DNA from: an uncultured cyanobacterium
Lineage (GTDB): Bacteria > Cyanobacteriota > Vampirovibrionia > Gastranaerophilales > Gastranaerophilaceae
NCBI GenBank assembly: GCA_947073895.1
Contig: CAMTNN010000038.1
Location: 1-11,267 of the forward strand
Reading direction: 5' to 3'
DNA length: 11,267 bases
The first letter of the stretch is position 1; each line of letters starts with the position of its first letter. Below the pieces are notes generated by a model. That model searched no databases, had not been told where the DNA came from, and was given only the letters and a program-made list of their open reading frames with translations. A program made the translations under genes and the position numbers. Shown here in pieces: positions 1 through 6,703 of the stretch.

Positions 1-131
1 CCCCTGAACAAATAAACAATTTTAATGTTCAGGAGGTAATTATTACTATTATAAATGCAGATTACAGTAATGATATTAGAACTTTTTTAGAGAAAAAGCG
101 TATTAAAGCAAAACTAACTACAGTTTTATGA
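1..131 (+). CDS. 3' end of an upstream gene with a Rossmann-like C-terminal domain (partial)
   Basis: An open frame enters from the left edge (first full codon at 3) and ends at TGA 129-131, giving 42 residues. The visible tail starts PEQINNF and then forms a predicted beta strand (EVIITIINA) followed by a helix. This matches the C-terminus of the next gene, which has PEQIGNY at the equivalent distance from its end, followed by ILVAV and a helix. The two neighbouring proteins therefore probably share the same terminal domain. The stop codon overlaps the Shine-Dalgarno (AGGA, 131-134) of the following gene, so the two are probably translated from one message. The function of the missing N-terminal part cannot be seen. 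Confidence 0.6.
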   Translation, partial: PEQINNFNVQEVIITIINADYSNDIRTFLEKKRIKAKLTTVL

Positions 132-138
132 GGAATTA

Positions 139-1290
139 ATGGAAGGCATTAAAGAATTTGAAAGATATAAAAATGAACTTTTAATGGGGGTGCAAAGATG
201 TATTAGTACAGCATTTTTGCATCAAAAAACATTCGGAGAATTTAAAAATAAATATGTTGATAAAACAGTCGTTCTGGTTGGAGCAGGACCGACGTTGAAT
301 TATTTTGAGCCAATAGCAAATGCAATATATGTTGGAGTAAATCGAACTTTTTTGTATGAAAAAATAATGTTTGATTATTTATTTGCAATTGATAAAAATG
401 GTTTAGAACCCAAGGACGAATCTTTTACAAAAAGATTTCTTGATTACAGAGGAAGTGACTGCACAAAATTTGTCGGTGATCAAAATTGTGGCATTAATAT
501 GCAAATCCCTGAAGGAAAGCTACTTAACAATATAAAAAAGTATAATACTACTGCGAATTTGATGCCAAGCAGGTTTACTGTAGATATTGACTCTGAACCG
601 CTTGGAAATTTTCATTCTGTATCTTTTCAAGCAATGCAATTTATCCTTTTTACAAATCCGTCTACAATTTATTTGGTCGGCATGGACTCTAATGTTTCAA
701 CAATGGGACATTTTACAGGGAAATTCCAAAATAGTAATAGCACATTAGCATTAAATTCTTTAAGATGTATTAATCATTGGAAAGAATTAAGAGGATTTAA
801 GGAGATTTATTATCCTGATACAGAGATTATATCTGTAAATCCTGTTGGCTTGAAAGGAATTTTTAGTGATGTATATACTGAAAATTACCTATTATCTAAA
901 GATAAATCCAATTTTGATGAAGATTTTGCTTCTTTCTTAAATGTTCCAATGAAAGCATATTTAGATAAAATGAATTTTAGTTCATACTTCGAAGAAATAA
1001 AAAAGAAAGTAAGAAATTCAAAAGTAATTATATATGGAACTGGGACTTTATTTGAATCAGTATTCAAAGTATGCAAGCTTTCAGATTTTAATATAATTGC
1101 TTTAACAGATAAAAAATATGCTACTGTTGGGAAAAATTTGGAGGACTATTTAACAATTCCACCGGAACAAATTGGCAATTATAAACCGGATTACATACTT
1201 GTTGCGGTCCAAGATTATGAAAATATTATTGAAGATTTAGAACTAAAATGGCAAGTAAAAGTATTGCCATTAGTCAAAAAAGGTAATTAG
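139..1290 (+). CDS. DUF115/MptE-like protein with C-terminal Rossmann domain, probable surface or flagellar glycan gene
   Basis: The 383-residue product has two parts. Residues about 40-230 resemble the DUF115 / 6-hydroxymethylpterin pyrophosphokinase MptE-like fold, also found in the motility-associated (Maf) proteins that modify flagellin. VVLVGAGPTL (residues 44-53) is the glycine-rich nucleotide-binding turn. FHSVSFQAMQF followed by STIYLVGMDSN (about 158-185) matches the family's conserved helix and 'IyLvGmD' strand. Residues about 293-383 form a second Rossmann-like unit starting KVIIYGTGTLFESV (295-308), common at the ends of sugar-modifying enzymes. The same tail closes the preceding partial gene. 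The start ATG follows AGGA by 4 bases. A cytidylyltransferase starts 1 base after the stop, which supports a role in nonulosonic-acid-type glycan transfer. The exact reaction is unknown, and a GT42-like sialyltransferase fold is an alternative. Confidence 0.6.
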   Translation: MEGIKEFERYKNELLMGVQRCISTAFLHQKTFGEFKNKYVDKTVVLVGAGPTLNYFEPIANAIYVGVNRTFLYEKIMFDYLFAIDKNGLEPKDESFTKRFLDYRGSDCTKFVGDQNCGINMQIPEGKLLNNIKKYNTTANLMPSRFTVDIDSEPLGNFHSVSFQAMQFILFTNPSTIYLVGMDSNVSTMGHFTGKFQNSNSTLALNSLRCINHWKELRGFKEIYYPDTEIISVNPVGLKGIFSDVYTENYLLSKDKSNFDEDFASFLNVPMKAYLDKMNFSSYFEEIKKKVRNSKVIIYGTGTLFESVFKVCKLSDFNIIALTDKKYATVGKNLEDYLTIPPEQIGNYKPDYILVAVQDYENIIEDLELKWQVKVLPLVKKGN

Positions 1291-1291
1291 C

Positions 1292-1975
1292 ATGAAAAAA
1301 AATATAAAAGTTGCAATACCTCTTAAAACAAATAGCGAAAGAGTTGATAACAAGAATTTGCGTCCATTTGTCAGAACAGAAAGCCTGTTTGATATAAAAG
1401 CAAAGCAATTGTTACAAGTTTTTAAACCCGAAGATATATATGTCTCTTCTGAAAATCCAAATGTTGAAAAAATTATTAAAAAATATAATTTTAATTTTCA
1501 TTTAAGAGATGTTTCTTTAACTGTAAAATCTGCAAGAGAAAATCAGATAGTCAAATCAATAACTGATGCTATAAAAGATAAAACTTCGGATATTATGTGG
1601 GTACAAGTTACACAACCCTTATTCAATGAATTTGATAAAATTATCAACGTATGGGAAATGGCTGACAATTCTTATGATTCGCTTGCAGTAGTAAAAAAGA
1701 TATCACATCATATTTTGGATAAAAACGGGAATCCGGTAAATTTTAACTTTGGATATTGGCATAAAATTTCGCAAGACTTACCGGAATTGTATGAAGTTAC
1801 TTGGTCTGCTTTTATAATGAAACGCGAAATGTTAAATGAAGCATATTACCAAATCGGTCGTAATCCATATCTTTATGTAACAGAATCCCCATTAATAGAT
1901 ATTAATAATATGGTAGAATTTGAGGCTGCACAAATATTGTATAAGTATTATTCAAAAAAAGGGAGGGCATTATGA
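1292..1975 (+). CDS. acylneuraminate/CMP-sugar cytidylyltransferase family protein
   Basis: The 227-residue product looks like a NeuA/PseF-type cytidylyltransferase, which activates a sialic-acid-like or other acidic sugar with CTP to give a CMP-sugar in the cytoplasm. The N-terminal signature VAIPLKTNSERVDNKNL (residues 7-23) aligns with the family's 'IPaRggSkRipgKN' loop. The usual Arg after Pro is Lys here, as I recall for an uncharacterised subfamily. DIMWVQVTQPLF (about 99-110) corresponds to the 'lqPTsPlr' substrate strand. IDINNMVEFEAA (about 202-213) corresponds to the C-terminal 'IDt.eD...AE' metal-binding motif. AAAGG lies upstream of the ATG, and the gene begins 1 base after the DUF115-like stop. 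Family assignment is good; the sugar substrate cannot be told from sequence. Confidence 0.82.
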   Translation: MKKNIKVAIPLKTNSERVDNKNLRPFVRTESLFDIKAKQLLQVFKPEDIYVSSENPNVEKIIKKYNFNFHLRDVSLTVKSARENQIVKSITDAIKDKTSDIMWVQVTQPLFNEFDKIINVWEMADNSYDSLAVVKKISHHILDKNGNPVNFNFGYWHKISQDLPELYEVTWSAFIMKREMLNEAYYQIGRNPYLYVTESPLIDINNMVEFEAAQILYKYYSKKGRAL

Positions 1976-2526
1976 TAACACTCGACTCCTTGAAGTGGCA
2001 AGAGGAATTTCTATACAAAGCTGAGGGAAATTACCGTTATGTTATAGGACAGATATCAGAAAAACCATTAATATGTATCGGATTAAACCCTAGTACTGCA
2101 AAACCAGTAAATCCAGATAGGACTTATTGTAAAGTAATACAAATTGCGCTAAATAATAAAAATAAATTTAGTAGTATTATGTTTTTCAATTTATCTCCTT
2201 TTATAGATAAAAATCCTGACAATTTACCTCATACAATGTATTCAAAAGAACATCAAAAGAATCTTGATATTATTCGCACAATCCTTGAGCATATTGATGG
2301 ACCGATTGTACTTTGTGCTTGGGGCGCAGGTATTGAAAAAAGACCATACCTAAAAACTAATTTAATAGACATACATCATTGTTTTCCTGCAAACACAATT
2401 TGGAAACGAATTGATGAACGCAAATTTAATCATCCGCAACATCCTTTGTATGCCAAAGAAGATATTAAATTAGTTGATTTTGATATTAAAGAATATTTAA
2501 ATAGATTCTGTAATTATAGTACATAA
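1972..2526 (+). CDS. DUF1643 family protein
   Basis: The 184-residue product carries the features of DUF1643, a widespread family of unknown biochemical function often found in accessory regions. These are ICIGLNPSTA (34-43) with the following D49/R50/T51, a FFNLSPF strand (71-77), a VLCAWGAG strand (113-120) and a C-terminal HPQHPLY (154-160), equivalent to the family's 'PkHPLY'. The ATG overlaps the preceding stop as ATGA (1972-1975), with GGGAGG just upstream, so translation is probably coupled to the cytidylyltransferase. No glycan role is known for DUF1643, so it may be a passenger in this operon. The transcript probably ends at the hairpin at 2597-2624. Confidence 0.85.
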   Translation: MITLDSLKWQEEFLYKAEGNYRYVIGQISEKPLICIGLNPSTAKPVNPDRTYCKVIQIALNNKNKFSSIMFFNLSPFIDKNPDNLPHTMYSKEHQKNLDIIRTILEHIDGPIVLCAWGAGIEKRPYLKTNLIDIHHCFPANTIWKRIDERKFNHPQHPLYAKEDIKLVDFDIKEYLNRFCNYST

Positions 2527-2556
2527 TAATAGTGTACCCATAGTTATGAGGCACAA

Positions 2557-2610
2557 ATGGACATGAACCATTTCTCCGGTACAAAAGAACAAGTCGGGAG
2601 TCAGCCTTGA
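2557..2610 (+). other. very short ORF of 17 codons overlapping the terminator hairpin
   Basis: An ATG at 2557 opens a 17-codon frame reading MDMNHFSGTKEQVGSQP that stops at TGA 2608-2610, in the loop of the terminator hairpin. GAGG at 2548-2551 precedes it by five bases. It could be a leader peptide, the end of a structured RNA or chance. Nothing in its sequence identifies a function, and it is listed mainly because the 119-base gap otherwise holds only the hairpin. Confidence 0.15.
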
Positions 2611-2624
2611 GTTGGCTCCTTTTA
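2597..2624 (+). terminator. Rho-independent terminator after the glycan/DUF1643 operon
   Basis: GGAGTCAGC (2597-2605) pairs with GTTGGCTCC (2611-2619), with two G:T wobbles and a five-base loop, followed by a TTTT run at 2620-2623. The U-run orientation fits the plus-strand operon ending at 2526. The converging minus-strand gene ends at 2646 and has no matching U-run on its side. Confidence 0.7.
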
Positions 2625-2645
2625 ATATGCAAAGAATTATACGTA

Positions 2646-3377
2646 TCAGTTCAAAGCTTCTTGAATTTCATCTTCTGTTATTTGTGGATTTTCCAGAGAG
2701 CCTGACGATGGACTTCTATACCAAGAGTTAAAATAATCTATTACCCACATAATTTTGTTTTTAATTTTTTCTTCTTGCCTGTGATTCTCTAACATTTTCA
2801 GCAATTGTAGCTTAAAACTGATATGTTCCTCACATTGACTTAATAGTAAGTGATTTAAAACAATTTTACCGTCTTTGTCTTGAAAAAAATATTGTGGTAA
2901 TAATTGAGCGAGTTCTTCCTCTATGATAACTCTAGGATACTTAGCTTCGTTTTCTTCAATTTCAACAGCTCTAACAATAGCTTTCCCATAAACTAAAATA
3001 TTATTGTAGAAAAATTCATCCTTTACAATAGCTCCACGTATTAAATACCCATAACGCAATGCTTCATTTTGTACGTTTGCAACTAAATTAATTAAAGTCG
3101 TAATTTGTTTTAAGTAAATATCATTATTGGGCTCTACTTTTACCGCGAATAAAATGTTATCTGAAAATATTTTTACAAAAATATCCTTCTTATCCGCAAA
3201 AACTTGTGATTCAAAGATTGCATCTTCATATAACATATTTAAAAAATTTAAAAACTTATGCTCGCTATCATTACAGATATTATTTTTACCGCCAAGAATA
3301 TCTAAATATGCAATACAGTGAGTTGTTGTTTTAAAATTAGTTAATGGGTATCTTACAAGCCCTGTTCTCATCGTCAT
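2646..3377 (-). CDS. hypothetical protein with a degenerate class III nucleotide-cyclase-like fold
   Basis: No named family is recognised with certainty for this 243-residue protein, but its motif order resembles a class III nucleotidyl cyclase core. HCIAYLDILGGK (20-31) matches the first metal-Asp strand 'FaDi.Gft', with Asp26. FVKIFSDNILFAVK (67-80) matches the beta-hairpin with the second metal-Asp, Asp73. LIRGAIVKDEFFYNNILVYGKAIVRAVEIEE (112-142) followed by YPRVII (147-152) matches 'lrigi..G......yGd.vN.AaRle' and the closing 'I.is' strand. The catalytic Asn and Arg of true cyclases appear replaced (Val and Glu at the equivalent spots), so standard cyclase activity is doubtful. GAGGAG lies about nine bases before the ATG. 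The start abuts the stop of the Zn-ribbon gene with no gap, so the two are one transcription unit. There is no signal peptide or membrane segment, so it is probably cytosolic. Confidence 0.45.
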   Translation of the reverse strand: MTMRTGLVRYPLTNFKTTTHCIAYLDILGGKNNICNDSEHKFLNFLNMLYEDAIFESQVFADKKDIFVKIFSDNILFAVKVEPNNDIYLKQITTLINLVANVQNEALRYGYLIRGAIVKDEFFYNNILVYGKAIVRAVEIEENEAKYPRVIIEEELAQLLPQYFFQDKDGKIVLNHLLLSQCEEHISFKLQLLKMLENHRQEEKIKNKIMWVIDYFNSWYRSPSSGSLENPQITEDEIQEALN

Positions 3378-4034
3378 TTAATTTACTCCTCTTCTAAACC
3401 TTGCCTGACTTATTCTTGATTGCTCTTCCCGATAAATTTGAATTTCTTCAAGTTGTTGTTGCACTTTCTTATCTTCTGGCAAATATGTAACTATTCGATT
3501 CATATCATTTAAATCAATAGCTTTGTTTGGAATAAGAATATCTTTGCAAATTTCTATATCATAATCCCCTGTTAACGATAAGACCAAAAAATCTTCTAAT
3601 CGTTTATTTTCTTCAATAACTTGAGGCTTTGCTCTTTTACAGTCAGTTTTTGTTTTTATCTGAAAACATTTTTTATAATCTTTAATAGAACGTAACTTTA
3701 CAAGCTTTGTAAAAGTTTTTATATCAAAAACCTCATCATTATATTCTTCATTTGTTCGCAAGTCTAAAAGAGTAAGCAATGTTTGCAATACAAGGGTTTG
3801 TTCTTTTGTGTAGCAAACATTTTTCTTCGCATTAAGACTAAATGAACTCTTACAGAACTCGCATTTATATCTATCATTGCCTTTACTTATTGCAGCATAA
3901 CGACCACATTTTATACATAAAAATCTTTTTTTGCCTGATACTTTTTTAAAATCCATGCTAACTCCTGATACCGATTTCCTCTTTTTTACAAAAAGAGGAA
4001 TTTTTAGCATATCTCGTTTTGCTCTATCTGTCAA
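3378..4034 (-). CDS. hypothetical Zn-ribbon protein, first gene of a two-gene unit
   Basis: The 218-residue product has a basic N-terminus, then a four-Cys zinc ribbon: FLCIKCG (Cys40, Cys43) and YKCEFCKSSF (Cys55, Cys58). The rest is largely helical, ending in a charged Gln/Glu-rich segment (about 188-218) that may be a coiled coil. I do not recognise the family. The start is TTG at 4034, chosen because AAAGGGG lies seven bases upstream; the next in-frame ATG is eight codons in and lacks such a site. Its stop abuts the start of the cyclase-fold gene. A promoter with a 17-base spacer lies just upstream and is overlapped by a palindrome. A nucleic-acid-binding or autoregulatory role is possible from the ribbon but unproven. 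Confidence 0.5.
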   Translation of the reverse strand: MTDRAKRDMLKIPLFVKKRKSVSGVSMDFKKVSGKKRFLCIKCGRYAAISKGNDRYKCEFCKSSFSLNAKKNVCYTKEQTLVLQTLLTLLDLRTNEEYNDEVFDIKTFTKLVKLRSIKDYKKCFQIKTKTDCKRAKPQVIEENKRLEDFLVLSLTGDYDIEICKDILIPNKAIDLNDMNRIVTYLPEDKKVQQQLEEIQIYREEQSRISQARFRRGVN

Positions 4035-4072
4035 GGTTTAACCCCTTTCGTTATTACATCAATAAACCTTTC

Positions 4073-4101
4073 TTTATATTTATTTGGTTTGGAAACGCCA
4101 A
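4073..4101 (-). promoter_or_regulatory. sigma70-type promoter for the Zn-ribbon/cyclase-fold unit
   Basis: Read on the minus strand, a -35 box TTGGCG (4101-4096) is separated by exactly 17 bases from a -10 box TATAAA (4078-4073). The start codon of the Zn-ribbon gene lies about 40 bases further on. The -35 box sits inside the first of the two palindromes. Confidence 0.5.
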
Positions 4102-4122
4102 ACTGCTTGGAAATTTCCAAGC
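4087..4122. promoter_or_regulatory. two tandem palindromes between divergent genes, probable operator
   Basis: GTTTGG-AAACG-CCAAAC (4087-4103) is a perfect 6-bp inverted repeat. One base later GCTTGGAAATTTCCAAGC (4105-4122) is a perfect 18-base palindrome. Both share the half-site G(T/C)TTGGAAA, and their centres are about 18-19 bases apart, close to two helical turns. They lie between the divergent Zn-ribbon and ParB-methylase genes, and the first covers the minus-strand -35 box, which suits a regulator that controls both sides. A 5' UTR RNA structure for the plus gene is the alternative. Confidence 0.5.
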
Positions 4123-4147
4123 GCAGATCTCATAAAGGAAAAATTTT

Positions 4148-5524
4148 ATGAAACAAAAAGTTAAAAAAGAAATCGGTTGTATAATACCGGAACAACAGTC
4201 TTACGCAAAGAAAATGGAAGACATTTTAAGACATTTTTCAAAAACAGGCAATGCGAATTTTAGATTTCTTAATTTGGCTGAAATCAAATTACCCAATAAT
4301 TTGAGTAAAAAGCATCCTAAAAAACAAATTAATAAGCTTGTTAAAGCTTTTAAAAAGTTAGGTTATTCGAATCCTATTATCGTAACAGAACAATTCGTAC
4401 TAATATCAGGCTACGGCAGATTGCTTGCAGCGCAAGAGTTAAAAATGGAAAAAATTCCTGCGATTATTCTAAAAAATATTACAGAAACAGAAGCTGATGC
4501 AATAAGATTAGCAGATAATCGTATAGCAGAAGATTCCGTTTGGGATTTTTCAGTCGTAGGAATGGAAATCGAAAAACTGCTTAATACTGGATACGAATTA
4601 GAAGAAATCGGGTATGAACCAATGGATTATGATAAGTTGTTGAACAACGAAAAAAGTGATAGCACCGTCCATAATGAAGACAAAGAAGACGACTCTTGGT
4701 TAGATAAAAACATCCCATCACTTGTAACGTCTGGCAATTTATATAGATTAGGAGATCATTTTCTTTTTTGTGGTGATGCACTTAATGAAAAATCATTTAG
4801 CGCCGTTATGCAAGGTGAAACAGCTCAAATTATAATAACTGACCCGCCATATAACTGCAAAATCAAAAATTTTGTATGTAAGACTGCTCATAAAGAGTTT
4901 GAGATGGCATCGGGCGAAATGACATCTGAACAGTTTGCAAACTTCCTTTTATCAGCTATGAAAATGCTCTACAAATATTCATCAGACGGGAGTCTGCATT
5001 ATTTGTTTATGGATTGGCGTGGTATAAATATCCTGCTAAACAGCGGACTAAATGTTTATAACGAACTTATTAATATACTTGTATGGAATAAGACAGTGGG
5101 AGGACAAGGAGCATTTTACCGTTCACAACACGAATTAATCCCCATTTTTAAGAAAAAGGGCAAGCACAGGAATAATATTCAACTCGGTAAAAACGGACGT
5201 TATAGAACTAATGTCCTGGATTACCCTGGTATCAGAGCTACAAATCCTGAATCTTTAGAGCTTCTAAAATTACATCCGACGGTAAAAAGCGTGCCTTTAA
5301 TTCACGATTTATTGCTAGATGCTTCTTTAAAAAATGACATTGTACTTGATTGTTTTGGCGGTAGCGGAAGTACTTTGATTGCAGCCGAAAGATGCAAGCG
5401 GAGAGCTAGACTGATTGAAATCAGTCCTCGCTACTGTGATGTGATAATTTACAGGTGGGAAATTGAAACCGGTAAAAAAGCTAAGTTCGTTAAAAATTTT
5501 GGAGGTAGCAATAATGGACAGTAA
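4148..5524 (+). CDS. ParB-like N-domain fused to a DNA N6-adenine methyltransferase
   Basis: This is a 458-residue fusion of the type carried by phages and mobile elements. Residues about 40-150 are a ParB/Srx-like domain: LNLAEIKLP (41-49), LISGYGRLLAAQ (85-96, the 'GerR'-type nucleotide loop) and AIRLADNRIAED (118-129). A linker follows. Residues about 195-445 are a methyltransferase transferring a methyl group from S-adenosylmethionine to DNA. IIITDPPYNC (228-237) is catalytic motif IV, and DCFGGSGST (401-409) is the SAM-binding motif I, followed by RLIEIS (421-426). Motif IV before motif I is the beta-class order, and DPPY favours N6-adenine over N4-cytosine. AAAGGA precedes the ATG. No restriction nuclease is adjacent, so it looks like an orphan methylase. 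It overlaps the DUF5681 gene by 11 bases. Confidence 0.9.
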   Translation: MKQKVKKEIGCIIPEQQSYAKKMEDILRHFSKTGNANFRFLNLAEIKLPNNLSKKHPKKQINKLVKAFKKLGYSNPIIVTEQFVLISGYGRLLAAQELKMEKIPAIILKNITETEADAIRLADNRIAEDSVWDFSVVGMEIEKLLNTGYELEEIGYEPMDYDKLLNNEKSDSTVHNEDKEDDSWLDKNIPSLVTSGNLYRLGDHFLFCGDALNEKSFSAVMQGETAQIIITDPPYNCKIKNFVCKTAHKEFEMASGEMTSEQFANFLLSAMKMLYKYSSDGSLHYLFMDWRGINILLNSGLNVYNELINILVWNKTVGGQGAFYRSQHELIPIFKKKGKHRNNIQLGKNGRYRTNVLDYPGIRATNPESLELLKLHPTVKSVPLIHDLLLDASLKNDIVLDCFGGSGSTLIAAERCKRRARLIEISPRYCDVIIYRWEIETGKKAKFVKNFGGSNNGQ

Positions 5525-6011
5525 GGATATTAAGAAATTAAAAGATATAATTAAAAACAAGTCAGAGGTAGGATATTGCAAACCACCAAAATCAGGGCAA
5601 TTTAAGCCTGGTGTTTCAGGCAATCCACGGGGTAGAAAGCCTAAAATTGTGCCAAAATCTTTGTATGAAGCATTACAGCTTGAACTAACGAATAAGGTTG
5701 ATATAACTAACAATAACGGTGTAAAAGAAAAGATAACAATCTTTGAATTACTGGCAAAAATGATGGTACAAGATGCCCTTAAATCAGATAAACACTCGAG
5801 AAAACTTCTTGGAGATATTCTTTTAAAAAGTGATTTGATTTATGCAAGGGAATCTATTATCGATTCCCAGACACGATATAATAAGCAAACTTCACAAGAA
5901 GAGCTTGAACTTAAGAATAAGATTATAGATGAACTTGATGTATTATATAGAGAAAAGGCTCAACTTGAAGAGGAAGAACAAGCTTCTATCCAAGAAAATA
6001 ATTTACAATAA
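5514..6011 (+). CDS. DUF5681 domain-containing protein
   Basis: The 165-residue product has near its N-terminus GQFKPGVSGNPRGRKPK (28-44), which matches the DUF5681 signature 'F.pGqSGNP.GRPk'. DUF5681 is a small basic domain common in prophages and often next to ParB-methylase and packaging genes. The C-terminal third (about 120-160) is highly charged and probably coiled-coil (ELELKNKIIDEL, then Glu/Gln-rich). An upstream in-frame ATG at 5463 exists, but the start at 5514 is preferred because GGAGGT (5501-5506) precedes it at ideal spacing. The gene overlaps the methylase end by 11 bases, so the pair is translationally coupled. A terminase gene would often follow in a prophage; here a strong terminator follows instead. 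The biochemical function of the domain is unknown. Confidence 0.85.
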   Translation: MDSKDIKKLKDIIKNKSEVGYCKPPKSGQFKPGVSGNPRGRKPKIVPKSLYEALQLELTNKVDITNNNGVKEKITIFELLAKMMVQDALKSDKHSRKLLGDILLKSDLIYARESIIDSQTRYNKQTSQEELELKNKIIDELDVLYREKAQLEEEEQASIQENNLQ

Positions 6012-6024
6012 ACCGAATATTGCC

Positions 6025-6066
6025 AATAAAAATTACCTGTTAACCTAATAACAGGTAATTTTTATT
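6025..6066 (+). terminator. strong hairpin terminator after the methylase/DUF5681 pair (repeat copy 1)
   Basis: A perfect 18-bp stem (6025-6042 with 6049-6066) closes a six-base ACCTAA loop. The A-run on the left and T-run on the right make it usable in both directions. Its core CCTGTTAACCTAATAACAGG recurs exactly in the hairpin at 7580-7613. Confidence 0.85.
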
Positions 6067-6121
6067 GAAAGCTGAAACATTAAGTTTTTGTTAATATTTC
6101 ATGAAATATATGAAAATAAGT

Positions 6122-6127
6122 TATAAT
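6122..6127 (+). promoter_or_regulatory. candidate -10 box for the LprI-like gene
   Basis: A perfect TATAAT lies seven bases before the ATG at 6134, so transcription could begin at or next to the start codon and give a leaderless message. No good -35 box is found at 16-18 bases (TTTCAT at 6097-6102 would be 19 away), and no Shine-Dalgarno precedes 6134. In this AT-rich stretch the match could be chance. Confidence 0.3.
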
Positions 6128-6133
6128 AAAAAT

Positions 6134-6673
6134 ATGAAAAAACTTATTGTATCAATATTATTAGTTTCTGCATTAACAGTTGGTTGTAGTAGGATAAATA
6201 ATCAAAATAGCTTTACCTCAGATGATGTATCGTTAAAAAATAAAGAAGAGACTTTATCTCAAGGGGTAAATGAAGAAAATAAAATTCAACAAACAAATCA
6301 TGAAGAAATTGAAAAGAAAGCTAAAAAGTTGCATCCGATTGAAATTGAAGAGCAAGAATGCATGAAAAAGATAGATTATACAACTGCAGGTATGAATGAA
6401 TGTTCAGATAAAGCAATGAATGCTTGGTTTAAAGAAATTGACAAGTACATGAAGTTACTAAAGGAAATTACCTCTGAAGAAGAATATGCAAATATTCTTA
6501 AGGCTCAAACAAAATGGAAAGAATATCAAGAAGCTGAGTTTGTTGCAATAAGTATTATCATGAACAAACAAGGCACAATATTTCAGAATATCTTATCCGG
6601 AGAGGAATGTGGTTTAGTAAAGCAAAGAGCTTTAGATTTAAGAAGTTTTTATGAAACATTGGCCTTTGATTAG
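6134..6673 (+). CDS. LprI/DUF1311-type lipoprotein, possible lysozyme inhibitor
   Basis: The 179-residue product starts with a lipoprotein signal peptide: MKK, a hydrophobic stretch, then LTVGC with Cys18 as the lipidation site (not a perfect lipobox). A low-complexity linker to about residue 60 is followed by an LprI-like (DUF1311) domain. Visible landmarks are the GMNECSDKAMNAWF motif (86-99) with Cys90, AQTKWKEYQEAE (124-135), equivalent to the family's 'AQraW..yRda', and GEECGLVKQRALDLR (156-170) with Cys159. LprI from Mycobacterium tuberculosis is a lysozyme inhibitor. ATG 6134 is preferred to ATG 6101 because only it gives a clean signal peptide. It lies 30 bases before a muramidase gene, so an inhibitor or immunity role for that enzyme is an attractive inference. 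The product should be anchored outside the inner membrane. Confidence 0.75.
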   Translation: MKKLIVSILLVSALTVGCSRINNQNSFTSDDVSLKNKEETLSQGVNEENKIQQTNHEEIEKKAKKLHPIEIEEQECMKKIDYTTAGMNECSDKAMNAWFKEIDKYMKLLKEITSEEEYANILKAQTKWKEYQEAEFVAISIIMNKQGTIFQNILSGEECGLVKQRALDLRSFYETLAFD

Positions 6674-6703
6674 TATCATACATTAATTCAAAGGAGAAAT
6701 TTT

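Noticed and set aside
2535..2600. Minus-strand reading YRRNGS...VPHNYG, resembling the GY-R-DG motif in the muramidase tail
   Set aside because: The similarity is short and needs gaps, there is no start or ribosome site, and the plus-strand terminator explains the conserved-looking part.
5327..5713. Minus-strand open frame of 128 codons opposite the methylase end and DUF5681
   Set aside because: It lies wholly opposite two genes with clear family motifs and has no ribosome site or recognisable domain.
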